A stretch of DNA of 64,000 nucleotides from Streptomyces sp. NBC_00490 (GCF_036013645.1 NZ_CP107869.1:930001-994000), one strand, 5' to 3'. Numbered from the stretch's first letter, positions 8,009-16,985 are shown. Notes: generated by a model not told the origin, from the letters alone. Numbers and translations: made by a program.

Positions 8009-11000
8009 TCACTCCCCCTCCGCGCGGGCGTCCCCGAAACGGCTTCCCGTGCGGCGGCGGGCCATCAGCGTGGCCAGGGCGGTACGCGAGGAGACCCCGG
8101 TCTTGCGGAAGGCTCGGGAGACATGGGTCTCGACGGTGCGCCGGCTGACGTAGAGACGGTCCGCGATGGCCTGGCTGGTGAGCCCCTGCGCGACCAGTTC
8201 GGCTATCTCCAGCTCCCGGACGGTCAGGGTGGCCAGCCGTTCGGTGAGTTGGGCGCGACCCGATGAGCCGTACACAGTCTCGGAGCCGCCGCCAGGGGGA
8301 CGGGTGACGTCGGCGAGGCCGAGCAGCATTCCGCTGCCGCCCGACTCGGCGAGCCGGCGCCCCCTGCGCCAGGCGTGCGTGCCGTCCCGGCCGCGGCCCG
8401 CAGCCGCTTCCAGCGGGGCGCCGAGCAGCAGGGAGTGGGCCTCCCAGAAGAGCGCGCCACAGCGGGCGCTTTCCGCCGCGGCCTCAGCGAACAGGTCCGC
8501 CGCCGCTGCCGTGTCCGCCTGCGCGAGCGGCAGATGAGCGGCGCTGCGCAGCGCGGAGGCCCGCTGCATCGGCAGCCCCAGTTGTTCCGCCTCCTTGCGG
8601 GCTCGCTCGGCCCAGCCACGGGCCTCCTCGAACTTCCCCGTCACCAGTGCGGACGTGACCAGGATCTCCAGGTAGAGCGGTCGCATCGAGGGCTGGATCC
8701 GTTGCAGTTCGGGGCCGCCCGCCCGGAATATCGCTTCCCGGGCGCGGATCGGATCGCCGGCCATCAGCGCGGCCCACCCGAAGATGCACCAGGCCGTGGA
8801 AGCCCACCAGTTGACCCCGGTACCGGCCGCGGCCACAGCCTCGTCGGCGACGGCGAGGGGGCGCGGATCCCCCGGCGGGCAGCCGGCGACGAGCGCCGCG
8901 GCCCTGCTCGCCAGAACGAAGGCGAGCAACTGGTCGCTGCCGATCCCCCGGGCGATGTCCTCGGCCTGGTCGGCGAGTTCCAGAGCCGAGGAGATCCGGC
9001 AGGTCTGCAGGCGGACATGCGACAGGCACAGCAGCAGATGGGGCACGACGTAGAGCTGTCCGCTGCGGCGGGCGATGTCGAGGCCGCGCTCGGCATGCCG
9101 CTCCGCGTCGGGGTAGTGCTCCAGGAAGGCCTCCGCCCAGCCGAGTCGGGCCAGGGGTTCGCACAGCGCCGTGAGGTCGTTGTCGGGCAGGGAGTCGACC
9201 AGGGCGGCGGCCTGCCGGGCGAACCGGTGTGCCGCGGCCATGTTGCCCTCGTACGCCTCTCCCAGAGCGGCGACGGCGAGGACACCCGCCTCCCCGACCT
9301 CGTCCCCCGTGGACCGGGCCGCCGTGAGGGCCGCCTCGACCTCGGTGCGCACCTCGGCGTACGAGGTATCGCTGTCCTGGGGCGCGGCCGAGCCGAGCTC
9401 CAGGCCGAGCCGGACGACGTGAGCCGGCGCGGGACCGCGGGCCAGCTCGCGGCGTAACAACGCGACGGCCTCGGTGGAGCGCCCCAGATGACGCTCCACC
9501 AGCGCGCACAGTACGACCGCGCGCACTCTTAGGTCCTGGTCCTGGTCCTGGTCCTGGTTCTTGTCCTGGTCCTGGTTCTTGTCCTGGTCGCGGCCGGCGG
9601 TCGGGCCGACGGGTGACCGGTGCGGGGTGACGATCAGCTCTTGGAGCAGGTCGCGGCTCTCGCGCAGGCCACCGCACGCGGCCAGTGCGCGGGCCCGTCG
9701 CAGGGCCAACTCGCCTCGGCGGGCCGCGTGTTCGGGAGTGTCCGGAAGGTGGCGCAACGCCACTTCGAGCCAGTGGGCGCAGCTCCTCGGGGCCGTCCGG
9801 GCGGTTCGTGCGGCGGCCTCGTCGAGCACGGCCACCGCCGCCGGGTCCCAGGAGGTCAGCGACCGTTCCACATGGTGGGCTCGCTCGGCCGCCGAGGCAC
9901 CGACGCGGGCCAGCTCCTGTGCGGCGAGCCGGTGAATCTCGACGCGTCTCAAAAAGGGCGTGCCTTCGTGGACAAGGGTTCGCACGACCGGATGCCGCAG
10001 GGTCAGCAGGCCTTGCGGGGTGGCGCGCAGCAGGTCGCGGCGGGTGAGAGCGTGGACGTCGTCGGTGAACGCGGGGCCGGAGCGGCCGGTCACCCGGCTC
10101 ACCATCGCTGGGGTGGCGTGCTCACCCAGTACGGCCACGGCCTCGACCATGCCGCGCCGGGAGGGGGCGAGCACGCCGAGTTCGTCCAGCAGCAGGGCGC
10201 CGAGCCCCGGCGGCGCCGAGGACTCTGTCGTCGCACCCCCACGGTGGGCCTGAAGGAGGGTCAGGAAGTAGAACGGGTTGCCCTCGCTCGCGGCGTGCAG
10301 CGCGGCGGTCTCGGTCAACGGCAGGCCGGGGCCCGCCAGTTCGGCGCAGTCGCGAACGCTCAGCGGTCTCAGCCCGAGTCTGACGACGGAGCCGGTGTCG
10401 ACTCCTCGGGTGAGCTGGGCGGCGAGGGACTCGGGACTCTGACGGTCACGGCGTGTCACCGCCAGGACGACGGGGGCGTGCACGGGATGGCGTACGAGGT
10501 GGTCCAGCAGCTCCAGCGACGCGGAATCCGCCCAGTGCAGGTCGTCGAGGGCCAGCAACAGGCCGGAGGGGGCGGCGAGCCGGGCGAGCAGGACGGCCGT
10601 GGACCGGTGCAGTCCGAAACGGTCGAGTGCGCCGCCCCGCTGAAGGAGGGTCGCCACCGCATCGGCCTCCGGGAAGCCGTCCAGGACGTGCGGGTCGAGG
10701 TGGGCGAGCGCGTCGGTGAACACCTGGAACGGCACCTGACGCTCGTACTCCGTGGCTCTGCCGCGCAGCACCAGCATTCCGCGTCGACGCGCCCCCGCGC
10801 ACACCTCGCCCAGCAGCCGGCTCTTGCCGATGCCGGCCTCACCGGTGATGTCGACGAGCTGGGAACGGCCACCGTCACGGAACTCCGCACCCCGCACCGC
10901 GCTCCTCGCCGTACCGCGCGCGTCGCCTGCCGCACGGTCCAACAGTGCGTCGCACAGGGCCAGTTCGACGGACCTGCCCAGCAACGGAGCCCTGTATCCG

Positions 11001-11029
11001 CTGCCCCCGACCACCCCGTCCGCCCCCAC
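8009..11029 (-). CDS. LuxR-family AAA ATPase regulator (LAL type)
   Basis: This 1006-residue protein has the LAL layout: an N-terminal NTPase with Walker A GEAGIGKSR (about residue 63) and Walker B LLLALDDLHWAD (about 155), a long helical TPR-like middle, and a C-terminal LuxR helix-turn-helix (about residues 930-990, LTVRELEIAELVAQGLTSQ and RRTVETHVSRAF). Such proteins are usually ATP-dependent activators of secondary metabolism or carbon-use genes. The GTG at 11029 is preceded by a purine run. An acidic Asp/Gln/Lys/Asn repeat around residues 480-499, from a tandem DNA repeat, interrupts the middle region. No obvious target gene adjoins it; the START-like gene on the other side is divergent. 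Confidence 0.93.
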   Translation of the reverse strand: MGADGVVGGSGYRAPLLGRSVELALCDALLDRAAGDARGTARSAVRGAEFRDGGRSQLVDITGEAGIGKSRLLGEVCAGARRRGMLVLRGRATEYERQVPFQVFTDALAHLDPHVLDGFPEADAVATLLQRGGALDRFGLHRSTAVLLARLAAPSGLLLALDDLHWADSASLELLDHLVRHPVHAPVVLAVTRRDRQSPESLAAQLTRGVDTGSVVRLGLRPLSVRDCAELAGPGLPLTETAALHAASEGNPFYFLTLLQAHRGGATTESSAPPGLGALLLDELGVLAPSRRGMVEAVAVLGEHATPAMVSRVTGRSGPAFTDDVHALTRRDLLRATPQGLLTLRHPVVRTLVHEGTPFLRRVEIHRLAAQELARVGASAAERAHHVERSLTSWDPAAVAVLDEAAARTARTAPRSCAHWLEVALRHLPDTPEHAARRGELALRRARALAACGGLRESRDLLQELIVTPHRSPVGPTAGRDQDKNQDQDKNQDQDQDQDLRVRAVVLCALVERHLGRSTEAVALLRRELARGPAPAHVVRLGLELGSAAPQDSDTSYAEVRTEVEAALTAARSTGDEVGEAGVLAVAALGEAYEGNMAAAHRFARQAAALVDSLPDNDLTALCEPLARLGWAEAFLEHYPDAERHAERGLDIARRSGQLYVVPHLLLCLSHVRLQTCRISSALELADQAEDIARGIGSDQLLAFVLASRAAALVAGCPPGDPRPLAVADEAVAAAGTGVNWWASTAWCIFGWAALMAGDPIRAREAIFRAGGPELQRIQPSMRPLYLEILVTSALVTGKFEEARGWAERARKEAEQLGLPMQRASALRSAAHLPLAQADTAAAADLFAEAAAESARCGALFWEAHSLLLGAPLEAAAGRGRDGTHAWRRGRRLAESGGSGMLLGLADVTRPPGGGSETVYGSSGRAQLTERLATLTVRELEIAELVAQGLTSQAIADRLYVSRRTVETHVSRAFRKTGVSSRTALATLMARRRTGSRFGDARAEGE
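9532..9590. repeat. In-frame GGTCCT hexanucleotide tandem repeat
   Basis: About nine units of GGTCCT or the variant GGTTCT/TGTCCT run through the LuxR-type regulator gene, partly as an 18-bp higher-order unit. On the coding strand they read as Gln-Asp and Lys-Asn pairs. The 6-bp unit means copy changes keep the reading frame. Confidence 0.85.
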
Positions 11030-11236
11030 CCGTACCCCCTTGCCTTCACATTCCCCTCACACATCATTCTCTCCCGGTGATCGCCGTAACCGCGGCGCCG
11101 ACGAACCGGAACGGACGGCCGTCGCCTGATGCACCAGTTCGTCTCGCGCGGAGCCCGAAGGTCCCATAAGGTCGCGGTGCCTCCGTCGGTACGAAGGCAG
11201 CGCGGTCCTCACGGCTCGACCGGTCAGGAGTGCCCC

Positions 11237-11695
11237 ATGTCAGGACAGTTCCAAGCGGTGGTTGAGGTCGACCGGCCCGTCGAGGATGTGTTCGCCTATC
11301 TCGCCGACGGACGCAACGACCCCCAGTTCAGCCCCCGGGTACTCAAGATCGAACGGATCCCCGAAACCCCCACCACCGTAGGAACGGTCTTCAAGAGCAC
11401 GGTCAAGGACGCCGGCATGAAGAGCGCCAGGGAGTTCCGCATCACCGAACTCGAAGTCCCGGTACGGATCCGCTGGAGCGAGGTGTCCAAGAACAGCGTG
11501 ACGGTCCGCGAAGGCGGCTACGACCTGGAGGGCTTGCCGGACGACAGGACCCGGGTACGCATCTTCAACGTCCTGGACGGCCACGGGCTCGGCAAACTCC
11601 TCGTCGGCGTGGCCCTCATCGCCGCCAGGAAGGACGCGGACGCGTTCGGCACCCGGATCAAGTCGGCGGCGGAGGCGGCAATCGCGCCACGCTGA
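11237..11695 (+). CDS. SRPBCC (START-like) family protein
   Basis: A 152-residue protein of the polyketide cyclase/dehydrase SRPBCC superfamily, which folds into a helix-grip pocket for hydrophobic ligands. The start VEVDRPVEDVFAYLADGRN and the later pattern TVFKSTVKDAG, then EVPVRIRWSEVS, are characteristic. The ATG at 11237 follows CAGGAG. It is divergent from the LuxR-type regulator with about 200 nt between them, so the two could share a control region. No catalytic role can be assigned; many members of this length simply bind lipids. Confidence 0.88.
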   Translation: MSGQFQAVVEVDRPVEDVFAYLADGRNDPQFSPRVLKIERIPETPTTVGTVFKSTVKDAGMKSAREFRITELEVPVRIRWSEVSKNSVTVREGGYDLEGLPDDRTRVRIFNVLDGHGLGKLLVGVALIAARKDADAFGTRIKSAAEAAIAPR

Positions 11696-11894
11696 CGCCG
11701 GGAGGACGAGTACACAGTCCTCGCAAGACGACCCCTCCCACGATTCCATGTCCAACCCCACTGTCCGCAGAGTGACGCACGTCACGCTCGACATGAGAAA
11801 TAAATGGATCGAGGTTCCCACTTATTCGATCAATGAGCAGCAACACCCGGCGCGCCCCCGGATGACGCGCCCCTGACTGATTCAGGAGGCTGCC

Positions 11895-12038
11895 GTGGCT
11901 CAGGTAGCGCTTCGGGACGGCATATCCCCGCAGTCGAGTGCGCCGGGGAAGAAAACCGAACGCGTGGTGCCGCTGTGGGAGGCGGCCAGGACGCGGCGCC
12001 TGCGGAGCATCGCGCACGATGCCGGGGCCACCCGGTGA
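11895..12038 (+). CDS. Small protein, 47 aa, unknown
   Basis: A GTG at 11895 preceded by CAGGAGGCTGCC opens a 47-codon frame (VAQVALRDGISPQ... ending GATR) that stops at TGA 12036-12038. The ribosome site is among the best in this part of the window, and the stop overlaps the GTG used to start the membrane protein. I recognise no domain. The product is basic (nine Arg/Lys), ending in an Arg-rich helix-like segment EAARTRRLRS. It may be a real small protein or a leader peptide that couples translation of the next gene. Confidence 0.5.
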   Translation: MAQVALRDGISPQSSAPGKKTERVVPLWEAARTRRLRSIAHDAGATR

Positions 12039-12871
12039 GTTGTGCCGCCGCCTGCGGTCTTCGCAGCCGCGGCTCCCGGCACGCTCCTGATAGCAGCCAG
12101 ACCCCGTCGAAGCAGGCGCACGTACGGCGGAGCCTGCGACGCGCGATGGCGGGTTTGGCGGGGACGGTCCTCGTCTATTCCGGCCTCCTCGCTGTGTCCG
12201 TCCGCGAGGGGGAACCCTTCGTCAGGGCCGACTGGACGTCATCCGCCGCCGAGGGGCTACGCCCCTACGGGACCGCCGCGGTTGATGGAGGAGCGGAGTT
12301 CCTCGGCGATGTGACACACACGCTGACCTGGGCCCTCGCCTTCGCCCCACTGCCCTTGGCGGTGCTGAGTCTGCTCTGGCTGGCCCAGCGCAATCAGCAG
12401 GCCTATCTGCGCCTGGCCATCGCGTTGATGTTGTCCGGCACGGCCGGGCTCGGCGCACTCGCCGTGGGGCGGGGATGGCCGGTGCGCGAGTCGTCCCTGT
12501 TCGGTGACTACCTGGCGCTGCCCGGCGCGACCGCGGGCTGGTACGTGCTGATGGCGCTCGCGGTGGTCACCACCACCACGAAGACCTGGCCGCGGGTGAC
12601 CGTACTCCTGACCGCGCTGACCGCGGCCGCGGCGGGAGCGTCGACCGGGGGCAGCCTCTGGCTCGCAGCGCTGCCGCCCGTGGTCGTACCCGTTCTGGCG
12701 TGGTTCGCCGCAGGGCACCTCCTCCACGAGAAGCAGCAGCAAGCACGCGGGCGCGACAACGCCTTGTCCGCCGGGGATGTGCCGGGACGGGTCCTGTCGT
12801 TCCGGGCCCGTACCCGGGCGCCGCAGCGGGCGGACACCCCGGAAGCCGGCCGGCTGCGGCAGGCGGGCTGA
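12035..12871 (+). CDS. Multi-pass membrane protein, PAP2-like or unknown
   Basis: The 278-residue frame starts at a GTG that overlaps the stop of the small upstream ORF by four bases. After a basic N-terminus of about 40 residues there are five or six hydrophobic segments (AGLAGTVLVYSGLLAV, LTWALAFAPLPLAVLSLLW, LRLAIALMLSGTAGLGALAV, AGWYVLMALAVVTT, VTVLLTALTAAAA, PPVVVPVLAWFAAGHLL) and a charged tail. The spacing resembles phosphatase-like PAP2 membrane proteins of actinomycetes, but I do not find a complete PAP2 catalytic triad, so function is left open. An internal ATG at 12146 is an alternative start. Confidence 0.65.
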   Translation: MSCAAACGLRSRGSRHAPDSSQTPSKQAHVRRSLRRAMAGLAGTVLVYSGLLAVSVREGEPFVRADWTSSAAEGLRPYGTAAVDGGAEFLGDVTHTLTWALAFAPLPLAVLSLLWLAQRNQQAYLRLAIALMLSGTAGLGALAVGRGWPVRESSLFGDYLALPGATAGWYVLMALAVVTTTTKTWPRVTVLLTALTAAAAGASTGGSLWLAALPPVVVPVLAWFAAGHLLHEKQQQARGRDNALSAGDVPGRVLSFRARTRAPQRADTPEAGRLRQAG

Positions 12872-13005
12872 GTGGCATGGACGTCAGCGCTCTGATCGAG
12901 GCGGCCGGGTGGTGGTCGTACGCACCCTCACGGCGAACGCCGTACTGCCACCCGACCCGACCCGACCGGACGGTTCCTGCCACCCGAGGGGCCGGGATCC
13001 GCGAC

Positions 13006-14208
13006 TCAGCGCCCCGGATGGACGCGGACTGGTAGGGACGCCCAGGAGCGCAGGGTGTTGTTGAGGTGTCGGCGCGGGTTCGCGGTGAGTTCGATGTGCT
13101 CGACTCGACGTGCGAGGGCGGTCAGCAGGGCCTCGGCCTCCAGACGGGCGACGTGCTGGCCGACGCACTGGTGGATGCCCATGCCGAAGCCGACATGCCC
13201 GGAGGGGTCGCGCGTGAGGTCGAAGCGGTCGGGATCGTCCCAGCGCTCGGGGTCGCGGTTGGCCGCGCCGAGGAACATCAAGATCTTCGTGCCCTGCAAG
13301 ACGACGGTGCCTGCGATGGTGACGTCGGTGGTGGCGGTACGGAAGAACGTCTGCACCGGCGACTGCCAGCGCACCGCCTCGTCGAAGGCGACCCGTGCCA
13401 ACTCCGGCCGCTCGCGCAGTCGTTGCCACTGTTCGGGGTGGGTGGCGAAGGCGTACAGGCAGGCCGCCAGCCCGTGCACCGTGGTGTCGACACCGGCGGT
13501 GAGCAGGGAGCGCACCACCAGGGGCGCCTGCGCGGGAGTCAGGTCCCCGCGATCGGCGGCGGCCCAGACCCTTGCCCCGAACCCGCCCTCGGCCAGGGCC
13601 TCGCGGGCGCACTGGGCCCTCACCCATGCCGACAGCTCGGCCACTCGGTGGGCGTCGGCCTTCACCAAATCGTTGACGGGCCCGAAGGAGTTGAAGGCCA
13701 TGTTGCCGTACGGCAGGAGGTTCTCCCGGCCGTCCGGGCCAAGGCCCACGGCGTCGGGGAACACCGTGAGCGGGAACGCGCGCGCCAGTTCGGTGAACGC
13801 GTCGAACTCCGTCGCGTCGGCAAGAACGTGCTCGACCAGTTCCTCGGCCGCCTGCTGCCAGGCCTCGCGCAGCTGACGCAGCGCGGGTGGCGCCAGGATC
13901 TCCCGCAGCACGCGTCGAGGTGCGTCGTGCCGAGGCGGGTCGGACTCCAGCAGCAGGCTCGGCGGCCGCCATGGTTTCTCGTGCCGAAAGTTGGCCAGGC
14001 CGACCCCCGCTCCCGACTCGAAGTGCTGCCAGTCCACCAGGGCGGCATGCACTTCCTGATAGCGCGCCAGGGCGTGCACGTCGTAGCGGGAGAGGTAGAC
14101 GACGGGTCCGGCGGACCGCAGGACGTGATGGAGCTCTTCGGGCGCCCGGAGGACGTCGGGTGAGAAGACGTCGGCGTCACAGACGGGCAGCACGGCGGTT
14201 TCGGGCAT
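13006..14208 (-). CDS. Cytochrome P450
   Basis: A 400-residue soluble bacterial P450. Visible motifs in order: the I-helix oxygen-binding AGVDTT (about residue 246), the K-helix FDEAVRW (Glu and Arg of ExxR), and the heme loop FGMGIHQCVG with the Cys ligand near residue 350. The ATG at 14208 is chosen because translation upstream would run through the end of the reductase gene. It lies 34 nt after the reductase gene on the same strand, so electrons probably flow NAD(P)H to FMN to [2Fe-2S] to heme. The substrate is unknown; P450s paired with this type of reductase often demethylate or hydroxylate aromatic acids. Confidence 0.95.
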   Translation of the reverse strand: MPETAVLPVCDADVFSPDVLRAPEELHHVLRSAGPVVYLSRYDVHALARYQEVHAALVDWQHFESGAGVGLANFRHEKPWRPPSLLLESDPPRHDAPRRVLREILAPPALRQLREAWQQAAEELVEHVLADATEFDAFTELARAFPLTVFPDAVGLGPDGRENLLPYGNMAFNSFGPVNDLVKADAHRVAELSAWVRAQCAREALAEGGFGARVWAAADRGDLTPAQAPLVVRSLLTAGVDTTVHGLAACLYAFATHPEQWQRLRERPELARVAFDEAVRWQSPVQTFFRTATTDVTIAGTVVLQGTKILMFLGAANRDPERWDDPDRFDLTRDPSGHVGFGMGIHQCVGQHVARLEAEALLTALARRVEHIELTANPRRHLNNTLRSWASLPVRVHPGR

Positions 14209-14242
14209 GGCGGGTCCTTGCTTCGAGGCTACGGGGAGCAGG

Positions 14243-15202
14243 TCACAGATCGAGGACCAGGCGGTCGTCGCAGGAACGGGACACACACGGGAACATGCAG
14301 GTGTTGGCCGCCCGTTCGTACTCGGCGAGGATCGAGTCACGGTGGTCGGGCCTGCCGTCCAGGACGGGCGTGAGACAGGTGCCGCAGGTGCCCTGTTCGC
14401 AAGAGGACAGCACGTTCGCTCCCGCCCCGCGCACCGCGTCCAGCACCGAGACGTCCGGAGTGACGGTGACAGTGCGCCCCGTTCGCCGCAGCTCCACGTC
14501 GAAGGGCAGATCCCGCACCGGCGCGCGCTGTTCGGCGGCGGTGAAGCGCTCGGTGCGCAGGGTGTACGGCGGCCAGTGGGCGCAGGCGGCCTCCACCGCG
14601 GCGAGCAGCGGAGCGGGACCGCAGCAGTAGACCTTGGTGTCCGGAGGCGGGGTGCCGAGCCAGGACGCGAGGTCGAGCAGTCCCACCTCGTCCTGAGGGG
14701 CGATGTGCACCCGCTCGCCGTGGGCGGCCGTCAGCTCTTCGTGGAAGGCCATGGAGGCCCGGGTTCGTCCGCCGTAGAGCAACTGCCATTCCGCGCCCAG
14801 CAGTTCGGCCTGCTGGACCATCGACAGCAGCGGAGTGATGCCGACGCCGCCCGCGATGAACAGGTACCTCTCCGAGGGTGCCAGCGGGAAGTGGTTGCGC
14901 GGTCCGCCGACACCGATCCGGTCGCCCGGGCGCAGGGTGTCGTGGACGAACGCCGATCCGCCGCGTCCTTTCGGCTCGCGCAGGACGGCGATCCGATAGG
15001 TGTAGGCGTCCCACCGGTTCCCGCACAGCGAGTAGTGCCGCATCGTCCCGCCGGGCAGCACGACTTCGATGTGGGAGCCGGGAGTCCAGTCCGGCAGCCG
15101 CGCGCCCGCCGGATGGGCAAGGGTCAGCGCGACCACACCTTCGGCCACGGTCTCCTTGGCGGAGATCTCCAGAGTCACGACCACGTTGTCGCCTCCCGTC
15201 AT
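14243..15202 (-). CDS. Phthalate dioxygenase reductase-type ferredoxin-NAD(P) oxidoreductase
   Basis: This 319-residue single-chain reductase has the order flavin domain, nucleotide domain, plant-type [2Fe-2S] domain. The flavin motif is MRHYSLCGN (R-x-Y-S), the nucleotide motif is GGVGITPLLSM, and the C-terminal cluster is SCEQGTCGTC plus a later Cys in NTCMF. That is the VanB/phthalate dioxygenase reductase family, which passes electrons from NADH to an oxygenase. It starts at ATG 15202. The P450 follows 34 nt downstream, and the IclR-type regulator lies just upstream on the same strand; a palindrome in its promoter is the likely control site. Confidence 0.94.
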   Translation of the reverse strand: MTGGDNVVVTLEISAKETVAEGVVALTLAHPAGARLPDWTPGSHIEVVLPGGTMRHYSLCGNRWDAYTYRIAVLREPKGRGGSAFVHDTLRPGDRIGVGGPRNHFPLAPSERYLFIAGGVGITPLLSMVQQAELLGAEWQLLYGGRTRASMAFHEELTAAHGERVHIAPQDEVGLLDLASWLGTPPPDTKVYCCGPAPLLAAVEAACAHWPPYTLRTERFTAAEQRAPVRDLPFDVELRRTGRTVTVTPDVSVLDAVRGAGANVLSSCEQGTCGTCLTPVLDGRPDHRDSILAEYERAANTCMFPCVSRSCDDRLVLDL

Positions 15203-15249
15203 CGGATTGCCGGAAGCATGCGCGGGGGCGAGCGGGAGGCGCGACGGGA

Positions 15250-15266
15250 CTCTCATTCAATGAGAG
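15250..15266. promoter_or_regulatory. Palindrome, probable IclR operator for the P450 operon
   Basis: CTCTCATT-C-AATGAGAG is a perfect 8-bp inverted repeat around one base, 47 nt upstream of the reductase start and downstream of the IclR stop codon. Confidence 0.65.
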
Positions 15267-15284
15267 AGGAAGCTGCGGGATTCC

Positions 15285-16031
15285 TCAGCCGGGCAGGCCG
15301 CGAGCCGTCAGGGCCCGGGAGACGCCGCGCGCCGCGGTCCGCACCACGGGTACGACGGAGGCCGCCCCGGCCTCGTTGGGGACGATCACCGACAACGCGG
15401 CCACCACCTCCCCCTGCCGTCCACGGACCGGGGCGGCGACGCCGAGGGCGTCCTCGTGCACGTATCCCGGGCAGTACGCGTAACCCTGGCGCCGGACCTC
15501 CGCCAGGGTGGAGCGCAGCGCGGTGGGGGTGGTGATGGTGTGCGGCGTGTACGCCTGCAGGGTTCCGGTGAGGATGCGTTCCTGGAGTGCGACGGGACCG
15601 TGCGCCAGCAGTACCAGGCCGCTGGACGACACATGCAGCGGCAGCCTGCCCGCGATCCGGGTGTAGTTAATGACTGCTCCCGGTGCCGAGAGCCGTTCGA
15701 GGAACAGCACCTCCTCGCCCTCCAGCACGGCGAGTTGGACGTGGTGGCCCACCACGTCGTGCACGCCCTCCAGGAACGGCATAGCCGTGTCCCGCAACGA
15801 CAGGGTGGGCGACGCCCGCGTCCCCAGCTCCCACAACCGCATGCCGGCCCGCACCCGGCGGTCGGCGTCCCGTGCCAGGAAGCCGTGCGTGACCAGTTCG
15901 GCCACCAACCGCGACGCGGTCGCCAGGTGCAGTCCCGTGCGACGGGAGATCTCGGAGACGGTGAGAGCCGGCTCCTCGGGTGTGAACACCTCAAGGATCC
16001 GCACCGCCCGAGACAGAACCGAATCACCCAT
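15285..16031 (-). CDS. IclR family transcriptional regulator
   Basis: A 248-residue IclR-type regulator: winged helix-turn-helix at residues 6-65 (TVSEISRRTGLHLATASRLVAEL) and a GAF-like effector domain (GRLPLHVSSSGLVLLAH, EDALGVAAPVRG). Members sense small aromatic or organic acids. The ATG at 16031 follows GGAGG. It precedes the reductase-P450 pair on the same strand by 82 nt, with a palindrome in the gap, so it probably controls those genes. The effector should be the P450 substrate or a related acid, by inference. Confidence 0.93.
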   Translation of the reverse strand: MGDSVLSRAVRILEVFTPEEPALTVSEISRRTGLHLATASRLVAELVTHGFLARDADRRVRAGMRLWELGTRASPTLSLRDTAMPFLEGVHDVVGHHVQLAVLEGEEVLFLERLSAPGAVINYTRIAGRLPLHVSSSGLVLLAHGPVALQERILTGTLQAYTPHTITTPTALRSTLAEVRRQGYAYCPGYVHEDALGVAAPVRGRQGEVVAALSVIVPNEAGAASVVPVVRTAARGVSRALTARGLPG

Positions 16032-16138
16032 CTGTGGTGTCCTCCCACAGCCATGATCGGCTCAGGGACCGCGCAGGTCCATGCCCGCAGGCACATGGAC
16101 GGCGACGATCCCGCACCTCACGGCTCCAGCCCCCCAGG

Positions 16139-16849
16139 TCAGTCCTTGCCCGAGCTCGACTCCGGTGCCGCATCGCCCGCCGAACCGGCGCGGAGCATGG
16201 CCTTGTAGAGGGCGTCATGCTCGGGCGAGGCTGGCAGAGGGCCGCGGGCCGGAGCCTCGAATGACTGGACGAAGAGCGCGACGACGCGGCGCCATGCGTC
16301 GGGGGCGGCGCCGCTGGTGGCGTTGACCACGCCGGCGTTCGCCATGTGCAGCAGCACCAGGTCCGAGGAGTCGAAGTCCTCGCGCAGCCGGCCCGTCGCC
16401 TTGGCCCGGCTGATGAGCTCCACCATGCCCTGGTAGGCCTCGTCGCGGCGCCTTTCCAGGCCCTTGGCGGTGGGGAAGGTCGTGGTCAGCACGTCGGCGA
16501 AGCCGGAGTCGGCGGCCTGCATCGCGCAGGCGGTCTCGATGTAGCCGACGAAGCCGTGCCAGGGGTCGGGGTCGTCCAGGCCGGCGGCGACCGCGTCGGC
16601 GTAGGCGTCCATGCGGTCGCAGAAGACGGCGTCGACCAGGTCCGCCTTCGTGGGGAAGCGGCGGAACATCGTGGCGATCCCCACGCCCGCCTCACGGGCC
16701 ACCGAGGCCATTGAGGCGCCCAGACCGTCTCGCGCGAACACCACACGCGCCGCGGCGATGATCCGCTCCCGGTTGCGCTCGGCATCGCTGCGCAGCGGCT
16801 GAGCAGCGGGGACGTCGGAGTGCTGGGCGCCTGGGTTCATACCGGTCAT
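16139..16849 (-). CDS. TetR/AcrR family regulator, paralogue of the one at 20.6 kb
   Basis: 236 residues with the TetR helix-turn-helix at about 28-72 (MASVAREAGVGIATMFRRFPTKA) and a C-terminal domain typical of the SbtR-like group. The regulator at 20595-21305 has exactly the same length and shares long stretches (VAREAGVG, DRMDAYA, DPDPWHGFIGY-like), so they are close paralogues. It diverges from the atypical SDR, with a clear palindrome between the two starts. Two ATG codons (16849 and 16840) are possible; neither has a clear ribosome site, so the message may be leaderless. Confidence 0.92.
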   Translation of the reverse strand: MTGMNPGAQHSDVPAAQPLRSDAERNRERIIAAARVVFARDGLGASMASVAREAGVGIATMFRRFPTKADLVDAVFCDRMDAYADAVAAGLDDPDPWHGFVGYIETACAMQAADSGFADVLTTTFPTAKGLERRRDEAYQGMVELISRAKATGRLREDFDSSDLVLLHMANAGVVNATSGAAPDAWRRVVALFVQSFEAPARGPLPASPEHDALYKAMLRAGSAGDAAPESSSGKD

Positions 16850-16911
16850 CGTAGCAACCGGATTGCCCTATCCATTTCTGGTGGTACGGTGGCAACACAG
16901 AACCGGAATGA

Positions 16912-16937
16912 CCTATCCGGATCTCGATACGGATAGG
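16912..16937. promoter_or_regulatory. Palindrome between TetR and SDR genes
   Basis: CCTATCCG (16912-16919) and CGGATAGG (16930-16937) form a perfect 8-bp inverted repeat with a 10-nt spacer. Further CTATCCA half sites occur at 16868 and 16938. The position between divergent TetR and SDR genes makes it the likely repressor site. Confidence 0.7.
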
Positions 16938-16985
16938 TCTATCCAAATATCTGCTGGCTTCGACCAGCCTTACGAAAGGATCACC

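Noticed and set aside
9620..11080. Long plus-strand open frame (486 codons) opposite the LuxR-type ATPase gene
   Set aside because: It is a GC-bias shadow: Gly/Arg/Gln-rich without domains, while the opposite strand carries all LAL motifs.
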